Below, piece after piece: positions 26,446 to 34,597 of a DNA stretch of 52,345 nucleotides. Position 1 is the first letter of the stretch; each line of letters opens with the position of its first letter. The notes below the pieces were generated by a model. That model was given only the letters and a program-made list of their open reading frames with translations, did no database searches and had not been told where the DNA came from. This DNA is from an uncultured Geobacter sp. (GTDB lineage: Bacteria > Desulfobacterota > Desulfuromonadia > Geobacterales > CAIOGM01), in assembly GCA_903902855.1 (NCBI GenBank), contig CAIUWK010000045.1, positions 1-52,345 on the forward strand. Reading direction: 5' to 3'. A program made the translations under genes and the position numbers.

Positions 26446-27417
26446 ATGCCTGAAATTTCCAAGTCAGTTGAGACCTTTTTCACCCTCCAGATGCCCTACT
26501 GCGAAAACCTGGAACTCCGTCGCACTGTCTTCCACGGCGGTGACGGTCCTCGGGTGGCGGTGACCGCCGGCATCCATGGGGACGAACTGGAGGGGCTCTA
26601 CGTCTGCCACCGTCTGGCCGCCTGGCTGGAGCGACTCAGCGCAACCTCCCCCGACTCCCTAGCCGGCACCGTGGAGCTCTATCCCGCCCTGAACACCCTG
26701 GGGATCGACACCCTCACCCGGTCGCTGCCGGTCTTCGACACCGACCTGAACCGGAATTTTCCCGGCTCTCCCAACGGCGACGTCCCCCACCGGATGGCCC
26801 ACGGCGTCATGGAGGCGCTCGCCGGGGCGAATCTGGTCATCGACATCCACGCCAGCAACATCTTCCTGCGGGAGATCCCCCAGGTCCGGATCAACCAGGA
26901 TTTCGCCGGAACGCTGGTGCCGCTGGCCCGAAAGATGAACCTGGACCTGATCTGGCTTCACGGCGCGGTGACGGTGCTGGAGTCCACCATCGCCCACAGC
27001 CTCAACTCCCGGGGGGTCAACTGCCTTGTGGTGGAGATGGGGGTGGGGATGCGGATCACTCCGGAGTACTGCGATCAGCTGGTCACCGGGATTCTTGCCG
27101 TCTGGCAGGAACTGGGGGTCATCGCCCCGGAGGTGGAGCTTCCTCCCCGCCTCCATCATCCCCTGGTGGCCGACGACAGCAACGTCCACTACCTCAACGC
27201 CCAGACCTCGGGGCTCTTCGTCCCCTCCGCATCCCACTGGACCGATGTCCGCAAGGGGGAACTGCTGGGGACTGTCGTCTCCCCCCACCACGGCGAGATC
27301 CTCTTCCAGCTCCGCTCCCCGGTGGACGGCCTCCTCTTCACCCTGCGTGAATACCCCATCGTCTACGAGGGTTCGCTGGTGGCCAGGATCATGGCCGTCA
27401 AACGGAGAAAACCATGA
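26446..27417 (+). CDS. M14-type succinylglutamate desuccinylase/aspartoacylase-family protein
   Basis: A 323-residue zinc amidohydrolase. Metal ligands H44 and E47 are in GIHGDELEG, with DTDLNRNFPGS near residue 100 and the third ligand in VIDIHAS near 130. These enzymes remove acyl or amino-acid groups from amides. The C-terminal beta domain ends VDGLLFTLREYPIVYEGSLVARI. No good ribosome-binding site precedes the ATG. It overlaps the next, related gene by four bases. Following an ATP-grasp ligase, it may cleave the product; that is inference. Confidence 0.83.
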   Translation: MPEISKSVETFFTLQMPYCENLELRRTVFHGGDGPRVAVTAGIHGDELEGLYVCHRLAAWLERLSATSPDSLAGTVELYPALNTLGIDTLTRSLPVFDTDLNRNFPGSPNGDVPHRMAHGVMEALAGANLVIDIHASNIFLREIPQVRINQDFAGTLVPLARKMNLDLIWLHGAVTVLESTIAHSLNSRGVNCLVVEMGVGMRITPEYCDQLVTGILAVWQELGVIAPEVELPPRLHHPLVADDSNVHYLNAQTSGLFVPSASHWTDVRKGELLGTVVSPHHGEILFQLRSPVDGLLFTLREYPIVYEGSLVARIMAVKRRKP

Positions 27418-28376
27418 CCCGCAAAGAGCTCCTGCTCATGACCGCTCCGGTACGGGAAAACGTGGAGATCCCGTACCACGATCTGGGGCCGGACAGTTCC
27501 CTCCCCGAGATCTCCCTGGTGGCGGCGCTCCATGGCGACGAGATCAACGGCACCTATATCCTGGCGCGGCTGGCCGACTTTCTCCGCTCCGTGGAGGAGG
27601 GGAAATACCCGGAACTGAAGCTGCGCAAGCGGGTCCTCATCATCCCGGCGGTGAACGTCATGGGGATCAACACCCGGAGTCGCTGCTGGCCCTTTGACAA
27701 GAATGACCTCAATCGGATGTTCCCCGGCAGCCCCCATGGCGAGACCACCCAGCGGATCGCCTACGCGGTGCTGGAGGCGACCAAGAGGTCCCGCTACCGC
27801 ATCGACATCCACAGCTCCAGCGCCGACTTCGAGGAGTTGCCCCAAGTTCGGGTCTACTATCCCAGCGAAGCCGAAAAAAAGGGGGCTCTGCGCTTCGGAC
27901 TTACCGCCATCATGGAGCGGCGGCCGGGGCCGGTCTTCTCCACTACCCTCATGAATTCCTGGAAGGTCTGGCCCGGCGAGAGCTATCTCCTCACCGTGGG
28001 ACACGCGGGGAACATCCAACTCAACCACTGTCAGGAGGTCTTCAAGGCTCTCGTCTCCTTCCTGGGGCAAACCGGAATCCTGGAGGGGGTCAATATAGAA
28101 GAAGGAGATCACGGGGTCTTCTACTTCACCCGGGATCATGAATCAAAGGTTTATGCGGAACAGGCGGGGATGTTCGTCTCCGACAGCCGGGTGGGACGGT
28201 GGGTCAACAAGGGGCAGGAGCTAGGGTACATCTACGACAGCTTTAACGGCAACGTCCACACGAAGGTGGTGGCCCCGGTCACCGGACTCCTCACCGGCAT
28301 CCGCCGGCAACCGCTTCTCTTTGAGGGGGAACTGCTGCTGCGGGTCTGTACCAAAGAGGCGATAAGCTTGAATTAA
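27414..28376 (+). CDS. second M14-type succinylglutamate desuccinylase-family protein
   Basis: A 320-residue paralogue of the preceding protein, starting in an ATGA overlap with it. Zinc ligands H40 and E43 lie in ALHGDEINGTY; NDLNRMFPGSP and YRIDIHSS supply the rest of the site. The C-terminal domain has VVAPVTGLLTGIRRQPLLFEGELLLRV. Side-by-side, coupled copies suggest two related steps or a heteromeric enzyme. The substrate is unknown. Confidence 0.83.
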   Translation: MTRKELLLMTAPVRENVEIPYHDLGPDSSLPEISLVAALHGDEINGTYILARLADFLRSVEEGKYPELKLRKRVLIIPAVNVMGINTRSRCWPFDKNDLNRMFPGSPHGETTQRIAYAVLEATKRSRYRIDIHSSSADFEELPQVRVYYPSEAEKKGALRFGLTAIMERRPGPVFSTTLMNSWKVWPGESYLLTVGHAGNIQLNHCQEVFKALVSFLGQTGILEGVNIEEGDHGVFYFTRDHESKVYAEQAGMFVSDSRVGRWVNKGQELGYIYDSFNGNVHTKVVAPVTGLLTGIRRQPLLFEGELLLRVCTKEAISLN

Positions 28377-28383
28377 CTATTTT

Positions 28384-28401
28384 TTCTCCGTGACTCCGTG
28401 C
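28384..28401. repeat. fragment of the CACGGAGA word repeat
   Basis: TTCTCCGTGACTCCGTGC carries two copies of the complement of CACGGAG. A second arm is not seen in the 80-base gap, so this is a single-arm fragment. Confidence 0.45.
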
Positions 28402-28459
28402 TAGAGTGCGTCACAGAATTATTACAGCGCCGGGGCTGACCGCCCCTGGAACGGAACTC

Positions 28460-29557
28460 ATGGCAAAGAAACTCTTCGTAGCCGCCATCGACAAGAACAG
28501 CGGCAAGACCACCACGAGCATCTCCCTGATGCACCTGGCCCGGAAGAAATACCAGCGGGTCGGGTTCATCAAGCCCTTCGGCGGCCAGTCGGTCACCTAC
28601 CGTAAACTGGTGGTGGACAAGGATGTCGCCCTCATGGCTCAGGTCTTCGACCTGAACCGGGATCTGGAGCTCATGTCCCCGGTGGTCCTCTCTCCCGACA
28701 CCACCCACAAGGTGGTGGATGGCCTCATCTCCCCCTTGGAACTCCAGGAAAAAATCCTTTACGCCTGTGGCGAGTTGGAAAAAAGTTGCGACTTCATTAT
28801 CATCGAAGGATCGGGGCATCCCGGTGTGGGATCGGTCATCGGGTTGTCCAACGCCCGGATCGCCCGCCTTCTCAACGCGCCGGTGCTCCTGGTTACGGGG
28901 GGGGGACTGGGGAACGTGGTGGACCGCCTGGCCATGATCCTGGCCCTCTTCGAAAAAGAGCAGGTGGACGTCCGATCGATCCTGGTGAACCGGCTCATCG
29001 CCGCCAAACGGGAAAAGAGCCTGGACTACCTCCGGCGGGCCTTGGCCCAGGAACCGTTTCAGGTCATGGGGGGGTTCGACTATCAGCCGATCCTGGCCAA
29101 TCCCACCCTGCGGCGGATCTCCAATCTCCTGGGGCTCCCGGTCCAGGGGAACAAACGGGAGTTGCAGAAGATCATCCACACGGTGCTGGTGGGGGCCGCC
29201 TCCACCCAGCGGATCACCGAACTGCTCCAGGAACCGTCCCTGATCCTGGCCACCAGCAGCCGGGATGAACTTCTGGTGACCCTGGCCCACCTCTACCACA
29301 TGCCCGAATACCGCTCCCTCATCGTGGGGCTGGTCATCTCGGGCGCCACCCCCATCAGCCCCATCACCCAGCAGATTCTCCAGAAGAGCCGGCTGCCGTA
29401 CATCCGGGAAGAGGAGCGGACCTCGGCGGAGCTCTACCAGATCATCGGCAAGGACGTCTCCAAGATCATCGCCGAAGATACGGAAAAGCTCGACCTCATC
29501 CGCTCCCTGGCCGACAAGAGTCTGGATTTTCAGGCTATTGACGATCTATTCTCATAA
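28460..29557 (+). CDS. BioD-like P-loop protein with DRTGG domain (phosphotransacetylase N-terminal-like)
   Basis: A 365-residue protein of the COG0857 type. The N-terminal half is dethiobiotin-synthetase-like (IDKNSGKTTTSISLMHLAR P-loop at about 10-20, FIIIEGSGHPGVGS). The C-terminal 110 residues are a DRTGG-like regulatory domain (VGLVISGATPISPITQQIL). Such proteins resemble the N-terminal part of long phosphotransacetylases but lack the catalytic domain; a regulatory or ligase role is likely. The ATG at 28460 is preceded by GGAACGGA. Confidence 0.8.
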   Translation: MAKKLFVAAIDKNSGKTTTSISLMHLARKKYQRVGFIKPFGGQSVTYRKLVVDKDVALMAQVFDLNRDLELMSPVVLSPDTTHKVVDGLISPLELQEKILYACGELEKSCDFIIIEGSGHPGVGSVIGLSNARIARLLNAPVLLVTGGGLGNVVDRLAMILALFEKEQVDVRSILVNRLIAAKREKSLDYLRRALAQEPFQVMGGFDYQPILANPTLRRISNLLGLPVQGNKRELQKIIHTVLVGAASTQRITELLQEPSLILATSSRDELLVTLAHLYHMPEYRSLIVGLVISGATPISPITQQILQKSRLPYIREEERTSAELYQIIGKDVSKIIAEDTEKLDLIRSLADKSLDFQAIDDLFS

Positions 29558-29576
29558 AATCCCCTCTCACGTCACC

Positions 29577-30077
29577 ATGAAAGGAAGCCACTTGTCCACC
29601 GGTACAGAGCCTCTCCACACCCTGGTTGTCGGTTGCCTGGTTCGCAATGAAATGGATGAGGTTCTCCTGATCCGGCACAAGAAACGGGGGTGGGAGATTC
29701 CCCAGGGAAGGGTCGAAGAGGGGGAAAGCCTCGTGGCTGCTCTCCATCGCGAGGTAAGGGAAGAGACCGGGGTGGAGATCCTGATGGGTCCGCTGGCTGC
29801 GGTCTGGTCAAAGCTGACGCCACCGTCGGCGGTGATCTTCACCTTTCTGGGGAGCTACCTGAGCGGCGAACTGGCCCCCACCGGCGACAGCGGAGAGGCT
29901 GCCTGGCTTACTCCCCACCAGGCTCTGGAGTTGGTCACCGGTTCGGTGATGAGGGAGCGCCTCCTGACCCTCCTGAACTTTGACGGCGCGATCACCTACC
30001 GTGCGTACACCCTGAAGCCTTATGAGGTCGTGCATGAGGGGAGGTTGTCGGCGCCGGCTGCTTCTGAACCGGGATAG
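29577..30077 (+). CDS. Nudix hydrolase
   Basis: Encodes 166 residues from the ATG at 29577. The Nudix box is present: GRVEEGESLVAALHREVREETG, with the metal-binding REVREE core. Nudix enzymes hydrolyse nucleoside diphosphates linked to another group. The true start may be the TTG at 29592, which has AAAGGAAG just before it while the ATG has nothing; that form has 161 residues. It is the last gene of the rightward 23-30 kb run. The substrate is unknown. Confidence 0.85.
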   Translation: MKGSHLSTGTEPLHTLVVGCLVRNEMDEVLLIRHKKRGWEIPQGRVEEGESLVAALHREVREETGVEILMGPLAAVWSKLTPPSAVIFTFLGSYLSGELAPTGDSGEAAWLTPHQALELVTGSVMRERLLTLLNFDGAITYRAYTLKPYEVVHEGRLSAPAASEPG

Positions 30078-30086
30078 GTACGACAG

Positions 30087-30971
30087 CTACTCCTTCGTCT
30101 TGGGGAAGAGCCTGTCCAGCCCGCCGGAGAGCAGCCCCAGGTGCTTCAGCACGCTCTCGTTGCTCTTCAGGGAGAAGTTCTGCGGCGACTGCAGCGGGAG
30201 CTCCCGAGGAGTCGCGCCGTCCAACAGCCGGCGGACCATGGCGCCTGCCTGGAGTCCCATGGCCGACCAGTGGGGATTCAGGGCAACGGCAGCCCCTTTT
30301 TTGAGCTGCTCACCGGAATAGCTGATCACCGGCTTTTTCTCGGACAGGGAGAAGTTGAACGTCGCCTCCAGGTTCAAGGAGGTGACCACCGTGGAGTCGG
30401 GGAGGAGCCAGAGAGCGTCCGAGGCGTTCCCCTTGAGGCTCCCCAGTTTCTGCACCGCCTCTCGCGGCTCCCGGACAGGACGGAGAGCCAACTCGATCCC
30501 GGCCAGGGCAGCCGCATGCTGCGCCTTGGCCAGATAGACGCCGCTCTTGTCGGGATCATACTCCACCCCGATCCGTTTCAGCCCCAGTGATTTGAAGATG
30601 GCCAGGTAGCGGGCGGGGTCGATGCGGATGTCGATCCCCGTGATGTTAGCCTGGACGCTTCGCTTCTCCCCCAGAGACAGGGACATGACCGCCACCACCG
30701 GTATCCCGCGAATCCTGCGGGCCGCCTTCAGGGCCGGTTCGCCGATGGTGAGGATCACGTCGGGCTGCTCCTCCCGGACCATGCGGGGGAGATCCACCTC
30801 GGTGTAGTCGCTCAGGACCAGCAGTTCGGTGCGAGCCGGCACGGTGCGGGTGACGCTGTTTCGCAGTTCGGCGCCGGCGCGATCACGGACACTTTGCACG
30901 ATGAGCAGAGTATCCGCCAGGGCGGGGAGTGCCGCGAAGAGGAGGAGTAGGGACAGGATGAATGCTCTCAA
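30087..30971 (-). CDS. periplasmic ABC-type substrate-binding protein
   Basis: A 294-residue protein with a Sec signal peptide (MRAFILSLLLLFAALPALAD) and the fold of the ABC_sub_bind family: VILTIGEPALKAARRIRGIPVVAVM, ITGIDIRIDPARYLAIFKSLGLKRIGVEYDP, then a C-terminal AALNPHWSAMGLQAGAMVRRLL. I choose a TTG start at 30971 because it overlaps the receptor stop as TTGA and begins the signal peptide exactly; a GTG at 31004 would add basic residues. It is probably translationally coupled to the receptor, forming an uptake pair. No permease is in the window. The ligand is unknown. Confidence 0.72.
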   Translation of the reverse strand: MRAFILSLLLLFAALPALADTLLIVQSVRDRAGAELRNSVTRTVPARTELLVLSDYTEVDLPRMVREEQPDVILTIGEPALKAARRIRGIPVVAVMSLSLGEKRSVQANITGIDIRIDPARYLAIFKSLGLKRIGVEYDPDKSGVYLAKAQHAAALAGIELALRPVREPREAVQKLGSLKGNASDALWLLPDSTVVTSLNLEATFNFSLSEKKPVISYSGEQLKKGAAVALNPHWSAMGLQAGAMVRRLLDGATPRELPLQSPQNFSLKSNESVLKHLGLLSGGLDRLFPKTKE

Positions 30972-32830
30972 AACTTGAACCTCACGCCGCCGTCGAACCA
31001 GCACGGGGTATTAGTGAACAGCTCCGAATCCGCCGTCTGGACCCCGTCAAACAAGTTCCGCCCCGAGAAGAAAAGTTCAGGGGAGAGCTCTTCCTTGGGA
31101 AAGATCTTCCAATTCAGATGCAGGTCCCAGATTATCCCTCCGTCCCTGGCCGGCGGAAAAGGTGCGGCATTCCAGTGGACATAATTACCGATGAGCCTGG
31201 CATGAAATCCCAGGTCGGCATTGTCGTAACGAAACGCAAGCTTGAGGGTATGGGGAGGGACATCCTGTTGGCTATCGGACTGCAACCGCTGCCCCGTGTC
31301 GGCATCGCGGGCATCCAGAAAGGAGTAACCGGCAGTCATTGAGAGCCCATAAAGCGACACGGTTCGGACATCAAACTCAAAACCTTGCAGGCGCTGGTTA
31401 GTGTTAGTCTGCGTCCCCTGGGACTTGCTGTTCTTCAGGCTGTTGTAAAAGTAGGTCAATTTCAGCCAGAGGTAGGGAATTCTCTCGGTTTCAATCCCTC
31501 CCTGGATAGTCTGAACCTCTTGAAGGCTCTGCTGATGAATCAGGTTGGGAGTCGGGAGGGCGTACCCTTGGGCGCCGTAAACACGCAGCACGGTCTGTTC
31601 CGCCATCTGCCACGTGGCCCCCAGGGTATAACTCATCTTTTCCCCTGCCAGACCGGTATTGTCATAACGCACACCGGGTAGGATAGTCACTGGGCCCATG
31701 GCGTATACGCCGTTAAGATATACCGCCCACCGCTCCCAGCCTCGATCATCCATGGGTGGATCTGTCGAGAGAATATCCCTATATTTTGTCTGGTCATGGG
31801 CATATTCTACCCCTGTAACCAGTTTAGCCTGCCGATCACCCCAAGTGAGCCGGGTCGTTACCCCCCGACTCGACTCCTCCAGATGGTAATTATTAAAGAA
31901 GGTGGTGATACCTTGGTCAACTCCGCCATATTTGATGTGGTCATTTAAATTGGTGACAAAACCGTTTAACTCCAGGCCAAGTTTGTGCCCCAGAGGTTGG
32001 GTGACAGCAAGGTAAAAATTATTGTGCTGGGCCTCATAGTTGTCGTGAACGAAACCCCACTTGGAATCTCCTTCGTCCAACCCGATTCCTCCGTCCAGAT
32101 AGGAGAAGCCGAAGGTGGCTGTCCCGTTTGTGGGCAGGACGTAGGAAAGTTTGCCGAAGGCGTTGTTTTGATTACCGCCGTTGTTGGGAAGCAGCCCGTC
32201 TGAATGGAGATTGCCTGCGCTCAGGTAATACCCGAAATTCTTCACGGTGCCACTCAGTTCACCTCGGGAGTCGGTGGTAAACCGAGAACCGATCGCTCCG
32301 GAGACCATTCCCGCTACCGGTCGATCGGGATTCGGTCCCTTGGTGACGATATTGATCACTCCGCCCAGTGCCGGCCCCCAGACGGTTGAAGCCGCTCCCT
32401 TGATGATCTCGATCCGGTCGACTTGTTGAACCGGAATTAGTCCGGGGTTTGCGTAATTCGTATCGAAGTTGTTCTGTCGAATGCCGTCAATGAGCACCAG
32501 AACGGTATTGACGCCTGCCCCCTGAAGATTGTAACTGGTATAGGAACCAGGGGTACGGATAGTGTCAAGCTGTACTCCGGGGACAGTCTGCAGGACGTCG
32601 GACAGAGTATGAGCGTTGAGGAGGGCTATCTCCTCTGCGGTGACAACAGTGACGTTTTCAGCGATATGGGAGATGGGCCGGGGGGAACGGGCGGTGGTGA
32701 CCATCTGCTCCGACTCTGTCTCGAAACCCAACGAATGCAGGTTGTCACTCTCCGTCTCGTCACCCCACGCAGGAGTGACGAGGCAGAGGGGGAGGATGAA
32801 AAGCAGCTGGCATAGAGTCCGGAGATTCAT
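30968..32830 (-). CDS. TonB-dependent outer-membrane receptor
   Basis: A 620-residue receptor of the BtuB/CirA type. A signal peptide (about 1-24) is followed by a TonB-box region (EQMVTTARS), the plug domain (VTVVTAEEI, LSDVLQTVPGV, VDRIEIIKGAAST, GGVINIVTK) and a 22-strand barrel ending in GGVRFKF with the terminal aromatic. Ligand cannot be named. GAGG precedes the ATG at 32830. A strong sigma-70 promoter lies upstream. I see no cobalamin riboswitch or Fur box, so B12 or iron control is not supported. Confidence 0.9.
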   Translation of the reverse strand: MNLRTLCQLLFILPLCLVTPAWGDETESDNLHSLGFETESEQMVTTARSPRPISHIAENVTVVTAEEIALLNAHTLSDVLQTVPGVQLDTIRTPGSYTSYNLQGAGVNTVLVLIDGIRQNNFDTNYANPGLIPVQQVDRIEIIKGAASTVWGPALGGVINIVTKGPNPDRPVAGMVSGAIGSRFTTDSRGELSGTVKNFGYYLSAGNLHSDGLLPNNGGNQNNAFGKLSYVLPTNGTATFGFSYLDGGIGLDEGDSKWGFVHDNYEAQHNNFYLAVTQPLGHKLGLELNGFVTNLNDHIKYGGVDQGITTFFNNYHLEESSRGVTTRLTWGDRQAKLVTGVEYAHDQTKYRDILSTDPPMDDRGWERWAVYLNGVYAMGPVTILPGVRYDNTGLAGEKMSYTLGATWQMAEQTVLRVYGAQGYALPTPNLIHQQSLQEVQTIQGGIETERIPYLWLKLTYFYNSLKNSKSQGTQTNTNQRLQGFEFDVRTVSLYGLSMTAGYSFLDARDADTGQRLQSDSQQDVPPHTLKLAFRYDNADLGFHARLIGNYVHWNAAPFPPARDGGIIWDLHLNWKIFPKEELSPELFFSGRNLFDGVQTADSELFTNTPCWFDGGVRFKF

Positions 32831-32907
32831 CCTACCTCGCACACAAATTTATTTTGAGAACCGAGATTTGAAGCTTTCCAGTTACGATAACATCTTGCAT
32901 ATCGGTC

Positions 32908-32936
32908 TTTATATAAATTTTCCCTACAGATGTCAA
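32908..32936 (-). promoter_or_regulatory. sigma-70 promoter of the receptor gene
   Basis: On the minus strand TTGACA (32936-32931), 17 bases, TATAAA (32913-32908): a near-consensus promoter. Transcription would start near 32901, about 70 bases before the start codon. Confidence 0.75.
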
Positions 32937-33043
32937 CACCGGAGGTAGACATAATATATTTATAATAGTTAATTTAACTGCTAACATTCAACCACCACTT
33001 ACTATTAAGCCGGCGCTTTTGCAAAGCTCGGCCAAATCTTAAT

Positions 33044-33072
33044 TGAGTAATCATTGGCAATACGATATAGTC
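33044..33072 (+). promoter_or_regulatory. sigma-70 promoter of the geopeptide unit
   Basis: TTGAGT (33044-33049), 17 bases, TATAGT (33067-33072). It would start transcription near 33079, about 50 bases before the small peptide gene, divergent from the receptor promoter. Confidence 0.6.
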
Positions 33073-33127
33073 ATCGTGACACTGTCTTTAATAGATGTCC
33101 CATGCGATTCAAACGGAGGAAATAACG

Positions 33128-33232
33128 ATGCAGACAGAGGAACAAGATTTGGAAGTTCTGGATGAAGGTGTTGTAACCACTGAAGAGGTTCCTGCCTGCT
33201 GTACAGGCGGAGGCGGTCTGGCGCGTAACTGA
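33128..33232 (+). CDS. geopeptide-like RiPP precursor
   Basis: A 34-residue gene preceded by GGAGG 9 bases upstream. It has an acidic leader (MQTEEQDLEVLDEGVVTTEE) and a short core VPACCTGGGGLARN with two adjacent cysteines and a Gly4 run. A leader-plus-core layout immediately before a radical SAM/SPASM enzyme is typical of ribosomally made, modified peptides, and a Cys-Cys-X-Gly core fits the Geobacter 'geopeptide' group. It is too short for routine gene callers. The mature structure, and whether it is exported, cannot be read here. Confidence 0.7.
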   Translation: MQTEEQDLEVLDEGVVTTEEVPACCTGGGGLARN

Positions 33233-33248
33233 CAACATGCACTCAGCC

Positions 33249-33268
33249 GAGGGGGCGCAAGCCCCCTC
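33249..33268 (+). other. GC hairpin between precursor and maturase
   Basis: GAGGGGGC, GCAA tetraloop, GCCCCCTC: an 8-bp perfect stem 16 bases after the precursor stop. Without a T run it is more likely an RNA-stabilising or partial-termination element that yields more precursor than enzyme. Confidence 0.6.
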
Positions 33269-33287
33269 CCATCGTGAAATCGTCTCC

Positions 33288-34595
33288 ATGCCCTTTTCCC
33301 GCTACCTGAAAATTTTTCCCGATCTTGATCGTCCCGGTTCAACACTTCTCTACTCGACCAGAAAGGGATCGCTGGTCCGACTACCAGAGAAGATCCTCGC
33401 CGATGTCCGTAGGGGCACCTTAGCCGATACCGTTGTTGATACCCTGCGTCGCCTGGAACTCTGGGTGGATGACCCGGCAGCCGAACGAGAGGCAATGGTC
33501 GAGCTGGTCAACCGTACCAATGCCAAAGCCGGGACTTTTTTCGCTACGGTGGTTCTCACCCTGGATTGCAATCTGGCCTGTCCCTATTGTTTCGAGGATC
33601 ATTTCCGTAGGAACCATGCCATGGGCGCGGCGACGGCGGGACTCTTAGTGGAGAAGATCGAGCGGGAAGAGTTGGGGCAGGGACGGGATGTGACGCTCCG
33701 TTTCTATGGCGGCGAACCGCTGTTGGCTCTCCCCAGACTTAAAGAGATCGCCTGCCGCCTTAGGGCAGCTGCAGCAGCCACGGGGACGAAGTTCTCCTTC
33801 AGCCTGGTTACCAACGCCACCCTCTTGACCCGGAAAGTGGTGGAGGAGCTCCTGCCGCTGGGGCTGACTTCGGCCCAGGTTACCCTGGACGGCCCGGCGG
33901 AGATTCATGACCTTCAGCGCCCCTTCGTCTCGGGACACGGCAGCTTCACCGCCATCGTGGCAAATATTCAGGCGGTCTGCGACCTCATCACCCTCAAGCC
34001 GGGGGGGAACTTCACCCGCGAAAATTACCGAAGATTCCCCGAGATGCTGGACGCGCTGCTGGCAGCCGGGATCGATCCTGCTCGACTCGGCCCGGTGCAG
34101 TTTTCCCCGATTCTTCCCAAGTCGGGAGTACGAGACAGCAGCAGCGATTGTTGCGTTTCGTGTGGCGAGCCGTGGCTCATGGAGGCAATCCTGTTCCTCC
34201 GGGAGGAGACACTGAAGCGCGGCTTCGGGGTTGAGAAGCCGGCCATGGGGGTCTGCATGGTGGAGTTGACCAACAACCTGGTGGTCAATTACGACGGGAC
34301 ACTCTACAAATGCCCTGCCTTCATGGGATGGCCGGAAATGGCTGTGGGCACCCTGGCCGACGGCGTCGGCGACTACGCCGTATCCCACAACCTGGACCTC
34401 TGGAAGAACGACGACTGCCTGGAGTGCGCCTATCTGCCGCTCTGTTTCGGCGGCTGCCGGCTCCTGCCGCTCTTGAACCACGGCGCCATCGACCGGGTCG
34501 ACTGTCGCAGGAAATATTATGATACGGTCCTGGAACGTTTCATCCTTCAGGATATTCGGTACCGCCCGTCTGTCCAGGCTCAAGGCATCGCTTAA
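33288..34595 (+). CDS. radical SAM/SPASM geopeptide maturase
   Basis: Encodes 435 residues. After an N-terminal peptide-recognition-like region (RYLKIFPDLDRPGSTLLYST) comes the SAM cluster motif CNLACPYCFED near residue 105, with the usual GGEPLL loop. The C-terminal SPASM-type cysteines follow (CCVSCGEPW; CPAFMGWPEM; CLECAYLPLCFGGCR), enough for two auxiliary clusters. Such enzymes cross-link cysteine-rich peptides. I place the start at 33288 because the fold begins there; an ATG at 33237 would put the GC hairpin inside the gene. Neither has a clear ribosome-binding site. The histidine kinase starts two bases after the stop. Confidence 0.85.
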   Translation: MPFSRYLKIFPDLDRPGSTLLYSTRKGSLVRLPEKILADVRRGTLADTVVDTLRRLELWVDDPAAEREAMVELVNRTNAKAGTFFATVVLTLDCNLACPYCFEDHFRRNHAMGAATAGLLVEKIEREELGQGRDVTLRFYGGEPLLALPRLKEIACRLRAAAAATGTKFSFSLVTNATLLTRKVVEELLPLGLTSAQVTLDGPAEIHDLQRPFVSGHGSFTAIVANIQAVCDLITLKPGGNFTRENYRRFPEMLDALLAAGIDPARLGPVQFSPILPKSGVRDSSSDCCVSCGEPWLMEAILFLREETLKRGFGVEKPAMGVCMVELTNNLVVNYDGTLYKCPAFMGWPEMAVGTLADGVGDYAVSHNLDLWKNDDCLECAYLPLCFGGCRLLPLLNHGAIDRVDCRRKYYDTVLERFILQDIRYRPSVQAQGIA

Positions 34596-34597
34596 CC

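Noticed and set aside
32843..33127. Cobalamin riboswitch or Fur box upstream of the TonB receptor
   Set aside because: The gap shows two opposing sigma-70 promoters but no B12-box sequence and no convincing Fur palindrome.
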